NCBI RefSeq assembly: GCF_900696085.1
Contig: NZ_CAADFC020000012.1
Span: 124,001 to 188,000 of the forward strand
Reading direction: 5' to 3'
DNA length: 64,000 bases
DNA from: Bradyrhizobium ivorense
Lineage (GTDB): Bacteria > Pseudomonadota > Alphaproteobacteria > Rhizobiales > Xanthobacteraceae
In this document: piece by piece, positions 50,908 to 59,281 of the stretch
Position numbering within the stretch: the first letter of the stretch is position 1
Layout: every line of letters begins with the position of its first letter
Notes under the pieces: generated by a model
What the model saw: only the letters and a program-made list of their open reading frames with translations
Told to the model about the DNA's origin: nothing
Database searches by the model: none
Translations under genes and position numbers: made by a program

Positions 50908-52083
50908 CTAACCTCGCTCGGAAGCCTTGTTCGCCTCGCCCATCGAACCGACACCGCCTATCCATGTGCCGACGACCTCAAAGTTCGGATTAAAGGCGAC
51001 AAGATCCGCGCGGTATCCGGGCGCGATCCGTCCAAGCTCGGACCCAAGGCCCAGAAATGCCGCGGGCGTCCGGGAAGCCATGATAAGAGCATCGGCAAGG
51101 GAAATTCCGATGAGCGCAACAGCGTTGCGCACCGCCTCGATCATGGTGAGGTGAGCGCCCGCGAGCGTGCCATCCCGGTCAGTCAGGCGATTGTCGTGCA
51201 ACGTGATCTCCCGTCCCTGGAGCAGGAATTGCCGGTCGTTCGTGCCCGCCAATGGCATGGCATCGGTAACCAGCATCAATCGATCGCGTCCCTTGCAGCG
51301 CAAGGCAACACGCAAGCCGGCGCGGTCAACGTGGATGCCGTCGCAGATGATCCCTGCAAACAACCGGTCATCTCCCAGCGCGGCGCCCACCACGCCCGGC
51401 TCTCGGGCGTTCAACTGCGACATGGCATTGAACAGATGGGTCACTCCCGAGACACCGCGATCGACCGCCTCCCCGATTTCGGCTGCGGTGGCGTCGCTGT
51501 GGCCGGCCGCGATACGCAATCCGGCGCCGATCAATTCATCGATCATGGACGCGGGCACGCATTCCGGGGCTAAGGTCACCATGGAGCGACCGCGGTCCCC
51601 GAAGCTTTTGATGGCGGCGAGATCGCGCCGATCGGGCACGCGTATCTCGGCTTCCGGATGAATGCCCTTGCGAGACCTGTTGAGGGCCGGACCTTCCAGA
51701 TGAAAGCCGAGCACGCCAGGAATTTCGAGGCACGCCTGAGCTGCTACAGCCAATCGCTCGATGATCTCGCTTCGATCGGTGATGAGGGTTGGCAAACAGC
51801 CCGTGGTGCCGGCCTTGCGGTGCGCCTCGACGATGCGGCGAACGCCGGCCTCCGTTGGCTGGTCGTTGAGAAGAACGCCGCCGCCTCCGTTCACCTGAAC
51901 ATCGACGAATCCGGGTGCAAGGATCGCATCTCGGGGAAGGTGGATCGAGGCGCGCGCCTCCTCGGTGATGCCTTCGATCCGGCCCTGCGAGATCCTGACC
52001 AACCCCGGCCCGCGCATGTCGGCACCATCAAAGATGTGCTGCGCAGCAATCGAGAGAACCACGGAAGACCCAGCTTGGCCCAT
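50908..52083 (-). CDS. nagA: N-acetylglucosamine-6-phosphate deacetylase
   Basis: This 391-aa amidohydrolase converts GlcNAc-6-P to GlcN-6-P and acetate. Motifs are PGFVDVQVNGGGGVLL (N-terminal metal loop), GFHLEGPALNRSRKGIHPEA (metal Glu), IAAGHSDATAAE and GVTHLFNAMSQLNAREPG (metal His residues), and LVTDAMPLAGT (catalytic Asp). ATG 52083 gives a standard length; upstream reading would run into the divergent kinase promoter. It is translated just ahead of the aspartate kinase and divergent from the GlcNAc-kinase-like gene, with 120 bases between them. Confidence 0.92.
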   Translation of the reverse strand: MGQAGSSVVLSIAAQHIFDGADMRGPGLVRISQGRIEGITEEARASIHLPRDAILAPGFVDVQVNGGGGVLLNDQPTEAGVRRIVEAHRKAGTTGCLPTLITDRSEIIERLAVAAQACLEIPGVLGFHLEGPALNRSRKGIHPEAEIRVPDRRDLAAIKSFGDRGRSMVTLAPECVPASMIDELIGAGLRIAAGHSDATAAEIGEAVDRGVSGVTHLFNAMSQLNAREPGVVGAALGDDRLFAGIICDGIHVDRAGLRVALRCKGRDRLMLVTDAMPLAGTNDRQFLLQGREITLHDNRLTDRDGTLAGAHLTMIEAVRNAVALIGISLADALIMASRTPAAFLGLGSELGRIAPGYRADLVAFNPNFEVVGTWIGGVGSMGEANKASERG

Positions 52084-52203
52084 AAGTGCTGATCCGAGAA
52101 TGGCAATCACGGACTCGTGAGGCGAGTCCCGCGCTGTAGAGGTCCTTAATATGTACACAACGGGCTTCGGGGACCCGGAGCTAACTCCTCGCGTTAACTT
52201 CTC

Positions 52204-53142
52204 ATGGAAACAAAAGGTACCACCTATCTCGGCATCGATGGGGGCGGAACCCGCTGCCGCGCCCGGATCGAGGACGAAAACGGCAGGGTACTCGGTGAAG
52301 CGAGTTCGGGGCCTGCCACGACCCGGATTGGCTTCGACAAGGCCTGGCGGTCCATCATGGAGGCCACCGAAGCGGCGGCCGCACAGTCCGAACTTAGGCA
52401 CGAGGATTTCGCGCGGATGCGCGCCGGAATTGGCCTCGCCGGTATTGGTCGCCGGGGCGCGGAAGCGGCGCTCAAACAGATCCCGCATCCCTTTGCGTCC
52501 GTTATCTTCATCAGCGATGGCCTAGCTGCCTGTCTCGGCGCCCATAGCGGCGCGGACGGGGCCATCGTGGTGGCCGGCACGGGCTCGGTGGGTGTCGGCC
52601 TGATTGGAGGCCGCGAGATCCGTATTGCCGGTTACGGCTTCCCAGTTTCGGACGAAGGCAGCGGCGCCGACATTGGCCTGCAGGTCGTTCGACTGGCGCT
52701 GCGGGCCGCGGATCGCCGCGGCGAGCTGACACCATTGCTTGCAGAGGTGCTGGGCGCATTCGATCAAGATCCTTATCAGGCCGTCGCGTGGTCTGAAGAA
52801 GCCAGGGCCACCGACTACGCCGCGTTCGCGCCGATCGTGATGCGGCACGCCAATCAGGGCGATCCGGTCGGCCGTCGCATTGTCGAACGCGCGGCCGATG
52901 CCATTGGCGATCTGCTTGATCTGTTCCTGGCTAAAGGAATTGACCGGCTCGCGCTGGTGGGCGGGCTCGCGGATGCGATTACGCCCTGGCTAACGCCGGA
53001 TCTGCGCGCCCGCCTAAGGCGTCCTGACGCCGACGCAGCGGCCGGCGCGCTGCTTGTGGCGCGAAGGCGGCTCGACCTGCCCAAGCTGGATCCGCCCAAG
53101 AGAGAAACTGACCATGAACAGGCTTCGAAGTTCCGCGTTTGA
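52204..53142 (+). CDS. N-acetylglucosamine kinase-like BadF/BadG/BcrA/BcrD ATPase
   Basis: This 312-aa sugar kinase-like ATPase of the BadF/BcrA/NagK group has phosphate loop LGIDGGGTRCRARIEDENG, adenosine motif VVAGTGSVGVGLI, and GYGFPVSDEGSGADIGLQVV. In amino-sugar clusters this family phosphorylates GlcNAc or anhydro-MurNAc-related sugars. It overlaps murQ by 29 bases and is followed by an SIS isomerase gene. With nagA on the other strand it suggests peptidoglycan or chitin-derived amino-sugar salvage. Confidence 0.88.
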   Translation: METKGTTYLGIDGGGTRCRARIEDENGRVLGEASSGPATTRIGFDKAWRSIMEATEAAAAQSELRHEDFARMRAGIGLAGIGRRGAEAALKQIPHPFASVIFISDGLAACLGAHSGADGAIVVAGTGSVGVGLIGGREIRIAGYGFPVSDEGSGADIGLQVVRLALRAADRRGELTPLLAEVLGAFDQDPYQAVAWSEEARATDYAAFAPIVMRHANQGDPVGRRIVERAADAIGDLLDLFLAKGIDRLALVGGLADAITPWLTPDLRARLRRPDADAAAGALLVARRRLDLPKLDPPKRETDHEQASKFRV

Positions 53143-54118
53143 TGGTGCTTGGATCACCAATATGGCCACCGAAGAAGTCGATCCCAGATTTGCCGACCTT
53201 GATGCATGGTCGCTGACGTCAGCGATGGAAGCGATGTGGGAGGGCCAGCTTGCGGCGGTCGCCGCGATTGGCCATGCCCTTCCCGCGATCACTGCGGCAG
53301 CCGAAGCGGCCAAGACGGTGCTGGGCGACCGCGGTCGCATTGTATATGTCGGCGCCGGCACGTCAGGCCGCGTGGCGGTCCAGGACGGTGCCGAGCTGAC
53401 GCCGACCTTTGCTTGGCCCCGCGAGCGCGTCCGCTTCGTCGTTGCCGGCGGTGACAGCGCGTTCGTCACCAGCATCGAGGGCGCGGAGGACGATGTCGAT
53501 GATGCAGTCACGCAGATCAGCGCCGCACGGCTCACGCCGCACGACGTGGTGATTGCGGTAGCCGCCAGCGGCACAACACCGTTCACGGTCGCGGCGCTGC
53601 AGCAGGCCGGGTCTTTCGATGCAGTAACGATTGGTGTCGCCAACAATCCCGGCACCGCATTGCTGGCATCGGCAAAGTTTCCGATCCTGGTCGAGACCGG
53701 CCGCGAGCTGATCGCCGGCTCCACGCGGATGAAGGCGGGCACCGCGCAGAAGGTCGTGCTCAACCTGATCTCCTCAGGGATCATGCTGCGCCTTGGCCGG
53801 GTATATCGCGGCATGATGGTGAACATGTCGCCGACCAATGCCAAGCTGAAGCGGCGCGCCGAGGCCATGGTGATGCAAATCGCGCGCTGTAATCCGTCGC
53901 ACGCGGCACGCTCGCTCGAGCAGGCCGGGGGAGACATCAAGATTGCAGTCCTTCTGGCGCTCGGGGTCGACAGGGTTGATGCGGAGACCGTTCTGCAGAA
54001 CTGTGACGGCAACCTTCGGCAAGTGTTTGTCGAGCTCGCCAAGAATCGTGACTCGCATCGTGACCGACTCCCAAAGGGAGCGGCGGGACGCGGCCGAGGC
54101 GGAGTGGTTGAGCCGTGA
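53114..54118 (+). CDS. murQ: N-acetylmuramic acid 6-phosphate etherase
   Basis: This 334-aa MurQ cleaves the lactyl ether of MurNAc-6-P to give GlcNAc-6-P and D-lactate. The SIS-domain phosphate loop is YVGAGTSGRVAVQDGAEL, whose Glu matches the catalytic acid region. The second acid lies in SIEGAEDDVDDA. Further motifs are GVANNPGTALLASAKFPI and GSTRMKAGTAQKVVLNLIS. ATG 53114 gives the standard N-terminus. Its stop overlaps the GTG start of the SIS gene by 4 bases. Its product is the substrate of nagA in this locus. Confidence 0.93.
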   Translation: MNRLRSSAFDGAWITNMATEEVDPRFADLDAWSLTSAMEAMWEGQLAAVAAIGHALPAITAAAEAAKTVLGDRGRIVYVGAGTSGRVAVQDGAELTPTFAWPRERVRFVVAGGDSAFVTSIEGAEDDVDDAVTQISAARLTPHDVVIAVAASGTTPFTVAALQQAGSFDAVTIGVANNPGTALLASAKFPILVETGRELIAGSTRMKAGTAQKVVLNLISSGIMLRLGRVYRGMMVNMSPTNAKLKRRAEAMVMQIARCNPSHAARSLEQAGGDIKIAVLLALGVDRVDAETVLQNCDGNLRQVFVELAKNRDSHRDRLPKGAAGRGRGGVVEP

Positions 54119-55128
54119 CGACATCCGCGATGGCGAGCGAAATCGGGGAAAGCGCGGATGTTGTCGCTAACATTGTTCGCAGCCGACCCGCCACGCGCGA
54201 CATCGCACAGCGGATTGGGATTGACTCCGCCCCTTTGTGCGTTGTGTGTGGTCGGGGAAGCTCCGGGCATGCCGGGGTTTTCTTGAGATATCTTGTCGAG
54301 ACGCGGCTTCGCCTTCCCGTTTCAGCAAGTGCCCCCTCGGTGATCACGGCATTTCGCACACCCTTGATGCTGCGCGATGCGCTATTCATCGTGATCTCGC
54401 AATCCGGGCGCAGCCCGGATCTCGTCGCAGCGACCAGGTCGGCACGAGTCTCGGGCGCACGCACGATTGCCATCGTCAATGCGACGTCGTCGCCGGTGGC
54501 TGACGAAGCCGAATTCGTCGTTCCCATCGAAGCCGGCCAAGAACACTCCGTAGCGGCGACGAAGACCGTGATCGGCTCGATGGCCGCCAGTGCCGGGCTG
54601 GTTGCCGAGCTGGCGCAAGATCGTGCGCTGCGGTCGGCCCTCGACCGGCTGCCCGAGCGCCTGCACCGCGCGCTGGCGCTCGACTGGTCGGAGATTTCCG
54701 ATGATCTCGTCAAGGCATCAGCTGTGTTTGTAGCGGCTCGGGGCCTAGCCCTGGGCTCGGCGCGGGAGATCGCGCTCAAGCTTTCGGAAATCATGCGCCT
54801 GCCCTCCATCGGACTGAGCGCCGCCGAGCTGCAGCATGGGCCACGTGCCGCGTTATCGTCGCGCACGCCAGTTGTCATGATGCGTGTCATGGATGAAACG
54901 GCGGCCACGGTGGACGCACTGGCAGAGGAATTGCTTGAGCAAAAGATCGCGCTGCATGTCTGCGGCGGACCGCATGGCTCGCTGCCTTGGTTGGTCGAGG
55001 ATGACCCCGCCACCGACCCGATCACCATGCTCGTTCCGGCCTACCGGATGATCGAGCAGGCGGCATGCGCGCGCGGACTTGACCCGGATCGTCCCCCTCG
55101 CCTGAGCAAGGTTACCGAGACGTTTTGA
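54115..55128 (+). CDS. Double-SIS sugar isomerase/deaminase-like protein (GlmS C-terminal type)
   Basis: This 337-aa protein has two SIS domains and no glutaminase domain, resembling the isomerase half of GlmS and AgaS-type amino-sugar phosphate enzymes. Motifs are CGRGSSGHAGVFLRYL, ISQSGRSPDLVAATR, GQEHSVAATKTVIGS and SAAELQHGPRAAL. It likely turns GlcN-6-P to Fru-6-P with release of ammonia. It starts with GTG overlapping the murQ stop (GTGA). It completes the kinase-murQ-SIS operon; downstream lies the tRNA fragment. Confidence 0.86.
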   Translation: MTTSAMASEIGESADVVANIVRSRPATRDIAQRIGIDSAPLCVVCGRGSSGHAGVFLRYLVETRLRLPVSASAPSVITAFRTPLMLRDALFIVISQSGRSPDLVAATRSARVSGARTIAIVNATSSPVADEAEFVVPIEAGQEHSVAATKTVIGSMAASAGLVAELAQDRALRSALDRLPERLHRALALDWSEISDDLVKASAVFVAARGLALGSAREIALKLSEIMRLPSIGLSAAELQHGPRAALSSRTPVVMMRVMDETAATVDALAEELLEQKIALHVCGGPHGSLPWLVEDDPATDPITMLVPAYRMIEQAACARGLDPDRPPRLSKVTETF

Positions 55129-55239
55129 CTGATCGCTGGCTGGCGACCAAAGCGGGAGCGACATCGTCAAAATACGTAACAAGCGCGAGCAGAAGCGACC
55201 GAATGCGAGGCAAAAGGCGACGAAGCTGATCGCTACTCT

Positions 55240-55288
55240 GCCGCTCATAACGGTCTGGTTGCAGGTTCGAGTGCTGCCGTACCCACCA
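55240..55288 (+). repeat. 3' fragment of a CAU-anticodon tRNA gene, candidate attachment-site remnant
   Basis: About 49 bases match the 3' part of an alphaproteobacterial tRNA-Ile2/Met-like gene (anticodon CAT). They include the loop CTCATAA, the GGTCTGG continuation, the T-loop GGTTCGA and a terminal CCA at 55286-55288. The D-arm and acceptor 5' half are absent, and the T-stem and acceptor contain mismatches, so it is not a functional tRNA. Such 3' pieces are typical of att sites left by integrated islands. Confidence 0.6.
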
Positions 55289-55511
55289 AGAAGATCAATA
55301 CCTTACTGGATCCCGGCTTTCCCCAGCGCGACGGCCGCACCAGAAACGTGCTCTTTTCGTTCGTGCACCGCCGTCCACTCCATGGCGCCAGACCGTCCTG
55401 GGTGATGTTCGATGCATGCGGAGATCGACGATCGCCGTGTTTTTCGATCGCTCGCTTTTCATCCTCCGAAAGCCTAAAGGACGGGAGCAGCGGGCATGGA
55501 GCGAGTCCTAG

Positions 55512-55884
55512 ATCCTTTTCGTTAGGCGCCAGATCGATACACTTTCGCGATACAAAGTAGCCTACTGGAACGCCGTAAGCGATAATGACAAGAGACTTGA
55601 TATCATAGACGATATAATTCGCATCTTTTGGGCAACGAGTGCCGCTAAGACAATAGAGCAGATTTTTGCGATTGAAGTCCTGTTGAACTGGCCGCTCAGC
55701 GCGGGCGCCATTCGCGATCCGCTTTTGGGCATTTTTGAAAGTTGCTGCAAAGGATTTTCCAACTGAGGTCGATTTCAACTTCAAATATGTCATTCGCGAA
55801 GGGACGCGGAGGCTTGAAGAAGTCACGCGCGACAATCTTCTTGCGCCAATCTTTAGCAACTCGAGTTGGGAATCTATCGCTTAA
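55512..55884 (+). pseudogene. Frameshifted remnant of an unknown protein
   Basis: Two plus-strand frames together read like one protein of unknown family. 55512-55766 encodes segments such as DTLSRYKVAYWNAVSDNDKR, DIIDDIIRIFWATSAAKTIE and FAIEVLLNWPLSAGAIRDPL. The adjoining frame about 55741-55884 continues with DFPTEVDFNFKYVIREGTRR and LLAPIFSNSSWESIA, then TAA. A single frameshift near 55745-55760 joins them. No start codon is seen before the upstream stop at 55509-55511. Codon use is AT-rich compared with neighbours. Confidence 0.5.
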
Positions 55885-56042
55885 ATCGTTGGGGCTACCT
55901 TACGCGAAAGGCCTCAAGACCCAAACTCGCGAGATCTTGTCCGACGAGCGATTGCACGCTTTGGTGCCAGGCATCTCTTCGATTTGGCCCGTCGAGGATG
56001 GTGTCCCTTCATCGTCCATGGGATCATCGCACCCGAAACGCC

Positions 56043-57269
56043 TTACGCCTTCGCTGTGACCATTCTCCACAGCACCTCGGTCAGCACGGCGTAGCCCTTG
56101 TCGAGGGCCGCTGGCGCCGTGAACTCGCGCGGATTGTGGCTGAGCCCGCCCTGGCTCGGGACGAAGATCAACGAGGACGGAACAGATTTCTGAATCGCCA
56201 GCGCGTCGTGGCCGGTGATGGTCTTGAATGTCATGGCCTTGAAACCGAGATCCGCGGCGGCAGAAAGAACCAGTGCCACGCCGCCGGGATCGAGCACGGT
56301 CCCCGCTCGCCTCTCGTCGGCAGCGATCGAGAGACCAACGCCGATCTCGCCCGACTCACGCTCGATTCGCTTCAGAAAGCGGTCGCTGATCGCCGAGACC
56401 ACGGCTTCGGCCTCATGCCGGATCTCGAACCAGACCCGAACACGGCCCGCCACGACATTCGGCGAGTTGGGGTAAACGCTAATGCGCGCCGCGGAGGCAT
56501 GGGCGCCCGCGTTCTCGCTCGCGACCTCCTGGTAGAGCGCCTCGATCGCCCGGGCCGCTGCGCGCAGGGCGTCGCGGCGGAGCGCCATCGGCATCGGTCC
56601 CGTGTGCGAGTAGTCGCCTTCGAACATCACCGATATCTTGTGCGTCATCCATGCGCCGGACACTGCGGCAATGTCGGCAGCCGCCTGCTCCAGGCGATCG
56701 CCCTGCTCCACATGCAGCTCGACATAACGCACCGGATCGTGTTCGAGCGGCGTCGTCCCGCAATAGCCGATCGCGGACAGCGCCTCGCCCAGGGTGACGC
56801 CCTCTGCGTCGCTGCATGCGTATGCATCCTGCAAGCTCAGGGCGCCGGCGAAAACCGAGCTGCCCGTTAGGCTGGGCTGGAAACGGGCGCCCTCCTCATT
56901 GGTCCAATTTACGACGGCGAGGTTGCGCCGCGCCGCCCCGGGATTGGCACGGCAACGCTCCCTGACTGCAGCGACCGCGAGGATCCCGGCGAGCACGCCG
57001 AAGGCCCCGTCATACCGTCCTCCCGTCGGCTGGGAATCGAGATGCGAGCCGGTCATGACAATTTCGGTGGACCCCGGCGCCAGCATCGCCACGCCGAACA
57101 GATTGCCGATCGCATCGATCCTCGGAACAAGGCCGCGATCGACGATCTCGCGCAGGAAGAGGTCCCTCGCCTCCTTGTCGAGCGCCGTTCCGGCCAACCG
57201 GCATACGCCGCCGTCGTCGGTCGCACCGATCCTGGCAAAGCGCGCGATGAAGTCATGCAATGCGGTCAC
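56043..57269 (-). CDS. Hydantoinase/carbamoylase family amidase (M20 metallopeptidase fold)
   Basis: This 408-aa Zn-amidohydrolase is related to N-carbamoyl-L-amino acid hydrolase and allantoate amidohydrolase. Metal ligands lie in MTGSHLDSQPTGGRYDGAFG (His and Asp), VNWTNEEGARF (Glu), ELHVEQGDRLE (His) and GLSHNPREF (C-terminal His). GTG 57269 is preferred over TTG 57317 because it has a GGAG site and overlaps the upstream stop as GTGA. It ends the gamma-glutamyl-amine operon and may hydrolyse a carbamoyl- or acyl-amino acid formed there. Confidence 0.88.
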   Translation of the reverse strand: MTALHDFIARFARIGATDDGGVCRLAGTALDKEARDLFLREIVDRGLVPRIDAIGNLFGVAMLAPGSTEIVMTGSHLDSQPTGGRYDGAFGVLAGILAVAAVRERCRANPGAARRNLAVVNWTNEEGARFQPSLTGSSVFAGALSLQDAYACSDAEGVTLGEALSAIGYCGTTPLEHDPVRYVELHVEQGDRLEQAAADIAAVSGAWMTHKISVMFEGDYSHTGPMPMALRRDALRAAARAIEALYQEVASENAGAHASAARISVYPNSPNVVAGRVRVWFEIRHEAEAVVSAISDRFLKRIERESGEIGVGLSIAADERRAGTVLDPGGVALVLSAAADLGFKAMTFKTITGHDALAIQKSVPSSLIFVPSQGGLSHNPREFTAPAALDKGYAVLTEVLWRMVTAKA

Positions 57270-58096
57270 GTCTGCTCCAGCGATGCGATCCAGTTCCTCA
57301 GCTCGGTCTGCCGGCAATCATGGCTCAGAATGTCGCGGTGAAGTGCGAATTTCCAAGCGAGATCGCCTCGCCGCTCGTCCGCGTCGAGCGCCGAGAGATC
57401 GGCCGCATATTTCGCGAGCGCGTCCAGATCGGCAAAGAACCCCTCGTCAACCAGGAGCTGCCCATAGCGCCGGATGACGGCCGCGACATCGTGCAGGCGA
57501 TATTCGGGATGATATTGCACGCCCCAGAATAGCCCGCGACCAAAACGGATCTCCGCCGCCTGAACCTCGCACATGGTATTCCAGGCGGTAACAGTTGCGG
57601 ACTGCGGAAGGCGAGTGACGATATCGCTGTGGATGGCCGGCGCATCGAACATCGCCGCACGACCAACATGCATGGCGTGAGCGCGGCCTTCAGGCGTCAG
57701 CGTGATCCTGCGCGCGAATCCGACCTCGCGTCCGGCCGGGTTGAGACCGACCTCGCCACCGGCCGCGACCGTCGCGAGCTGCAGGCCCCAGCACGAGCCG
57801 AACATCGGCACGCCACGAACGAAGATCTCGCGCACGAGGTCGATCTGCCGCAGCGTCTCGACCTCCCGCTGGTAGATATTGAGGGCCGATCCCGTGATCG
57901 CGATACCGTGGTAAGCTTCGAGCGGCTGCGGCAGCGCGAAGTTCGCATCCGCCGGCGTCGCGATGTCGACGACGACGCGAGGTGCAAGCGACCGCAGGAC
58001 CGCCGCATAGCTCTCCGCGGGCATCGCGCCCGCCGTCTCGGCGATCCGTCGCCGGCCGGCCAGCGTGTTGCCCTCGAGAACGAGCAGCTTCAGCAC
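57266..58096 (-). CDS. Class I glutamine amidotransferase-like hydrolase
   Basis: This 276-aa GATase1-fold protein has the catalytic triad Cys in GSCWGLQLATVAA and His-Glu in GVQYHPEY. Free-standing members act as glutamine amidotransferase domains or, in polyamine pathways, as gamma-glutamyl hydrolases (PuuD-like). With a GS-type ligase in the same operon, removal of the gamma-glutamyl group is the more plausible role. It starts 3 bases after the alcohol dehydrogenase gene and overlaps the amidase start by 4 bases. Confidence 0.86.
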   Translation of the reverse strand: MLKLLVLEGNTLAGRRRIAETAGAMPAESYAAVLRSLAPRVVVDIATPADANFALPQPLEAYHGIAITGSALNIYQREVETLRQIDLVREIFVRGVPMFGSCWGLQLATVAAGGEVGLNPAGREVGFARRITLTPEGRAHAMHVGRAAMFDAPAIHSDIVTRLPQSATVTAWNTMCEVQAAEIRFGRGLFWGVQYHPEYRLHDVAAVIRRYGQLLVDEGFFADLDALAKYAADLSALDADERRGDLAWKFALHRDILSHDCRQTELRNWIASLEQT

Positions 58097-58099
58097 GGC

Positions 58100-59272
58100 T
58101 CAGCTTCCAAGATCGCCTCGAATGGCGGCCAGCGTGAGCTGCTTGAACTCCGGCTCGGTCAACGGCCGCGGATTGGCACCCGCCGTCGGATCCTTGACGG
58201 CATCGGCCGCGATCGTTCCGGCATCGGTCTCCTTCACCCCGAGCTCGGCGAGCGTATGCGGCACGCCGAGCCTCTTGCGAAAGGCCAGCAGCCAGGACAG
58301 CACGGCATCGAAGTCTTGGCCCGGCAGGTTGAGCGCGCGGGCAATGTGCGGAATCTTGTCGGCGATCGCAGCCTTGTTGCAGACCAGGACGTAAGGGAAG
58401 ACTACAGCATTGGTCAGCCCGTGATGCGTATCGTACCGGGCTCCGACCGGATGGGATACCGAGTGGATCGCCCCCAACCCCTTTTGAAATGCGGTGGCTC
58501 CCATCGAGGCCGCGGCGAACATGTAGGCGCGGGCTTCGAGGTCGCGACCGTTCTCGACCGCGCGCGGCAGATAGCTATCGACGATCTTCATCCCCTCCAG
58601 CGCGACGCCGTCGGCGAGCGGGTGAAACACCTTGACGCAGTAGGCCTCGAAGCAGTGCGACAGCGCGTCCATGCCGGTTGCCATGGTGAGAAACGGCGAG
58701 AGACCGACCGCGAGCTCGGGATCCTCGATTGCGGTCCTGGGCATCATCATGGGGTGGAAGATGATCTTCTTCTCATGGGTATCCTCACGGGTGATCACGC
58801 CGGCGCGGCCGACCTCGGACCCCGTGCCAGCCGTGGTCGGCACCGCAATGATCGGCGCGATGCCGGTCGTGTTGGCGCGCGTCCACCAGTCGCCGATGTC
58901 CTCGAAATCCCAGACCGGCCGCGACTGCGCCACCATGAACGCCACGCATTTGCCGACGTCCAGCGCTGAACCTCCGCCCACCGCAATCACGCCGTCATGG
59001 CCGCCGGCTTTGAAGGCTTCGACGCCAGCGGTCAGGTTCGCTTCGGTCGGATTGGTCTTCACGTCGGAAAACACGGCGAGCGGAATGCCCGCCTCGCGCA
59101 CGCGGTTGACGATGCCGGCGATAAGGTCGGTCTTGGCAAGCCCCTGATCGGTCACCAGCAATGGCCTGCTGAGGCCGTTGGTTCGGCACGCCTCGGGAAG
59201 CTCGGCAATGCGGCCCGCGCCGGTGACGACGCGCGTCGGAAAATTCCAGGCGCCGGTGATCTGAACGTCCAT
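58100..59272 (-). CDS. Iron-containing alcohol dehydrogenase
   Basis: This 390-aa group III (Fe-type) NAD(P)-dependent alcohol dehydrogenase has the NAD loop GVIAVGGGSALDVGKCVAF. Metal ligands are Asp and His in GMDALSHCFEAYC and His residues in AIHSVSHPVGARYDTHHG. A PTTAGTGSEVGRAGVIT segment is typical. It lies 9 bases after the aldehyde dehydrogenase gene, and the two can oxidise an alcohol to an acid or reduce the aldehyde as overflow. The alcohol substrate is unknown. Confidence 0.92.
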   Translation of the reverse strand: MDVQITGAWNFPTRVVTGAGRIAELPEACRTNGLSRPLLVTDQGLAKTDLIAGIVNRVREAGIPLAVFSDVKTNPTEANLTAGVEAFKAGGHDGVIAVGGGSALDVGKCVAFMVAQSRPVWDFEDIGDWWTRANTTGIAPIIAVPTTAGTGSEVGRAGVITREDTHEKKIIFHPMMMPRTAIEDPELAVGLSPFLTMATGMDALSHCFEAYCVKVFHPLADGVALEGMKIVDSYLPRAVENGRDLEARAYMFAAASMGATAFQKGLGAIHSVSHPVGARYDTHHGLTNAVVFPYVLVCNKAAIADKIPHIARALNLPGQDFDAVLSWLLAFRKRLGVPHTLAELGVKETDAGTIAADAVKDPTAGANPRPLTEPEFKQLTLAAIRGDLGS

Positions 59273-59281
59273 GTGCTGCTC

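Larger units (their letters stand above)
55129..56042. other. 914-base AT-richer region between the SIS gene and the carbamoylase gene
   Basis: Apart from the tRNA fragment (55240-55288) and the decayed coding remnant (55512-55884), I see no intact gene. Base composition from about 55500 to 55900 is clearly lower in GC than the window average, consistent with acquired and decaying DNA. A long minus-strand frame (55245-55859) ends inside the tRNA fragment and is judged a shadow. Confidence 0.5.

Noticed and set aside
55245..55859. Long minus-strand frame that could encode a 204-aa protein
   Set aside because: Its C-terminus is the antisense of the tRNA fragment, and its middle is antisense to plus-strand segments that look more protein-like. 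No ribosome-binding site or family pattern was seen.
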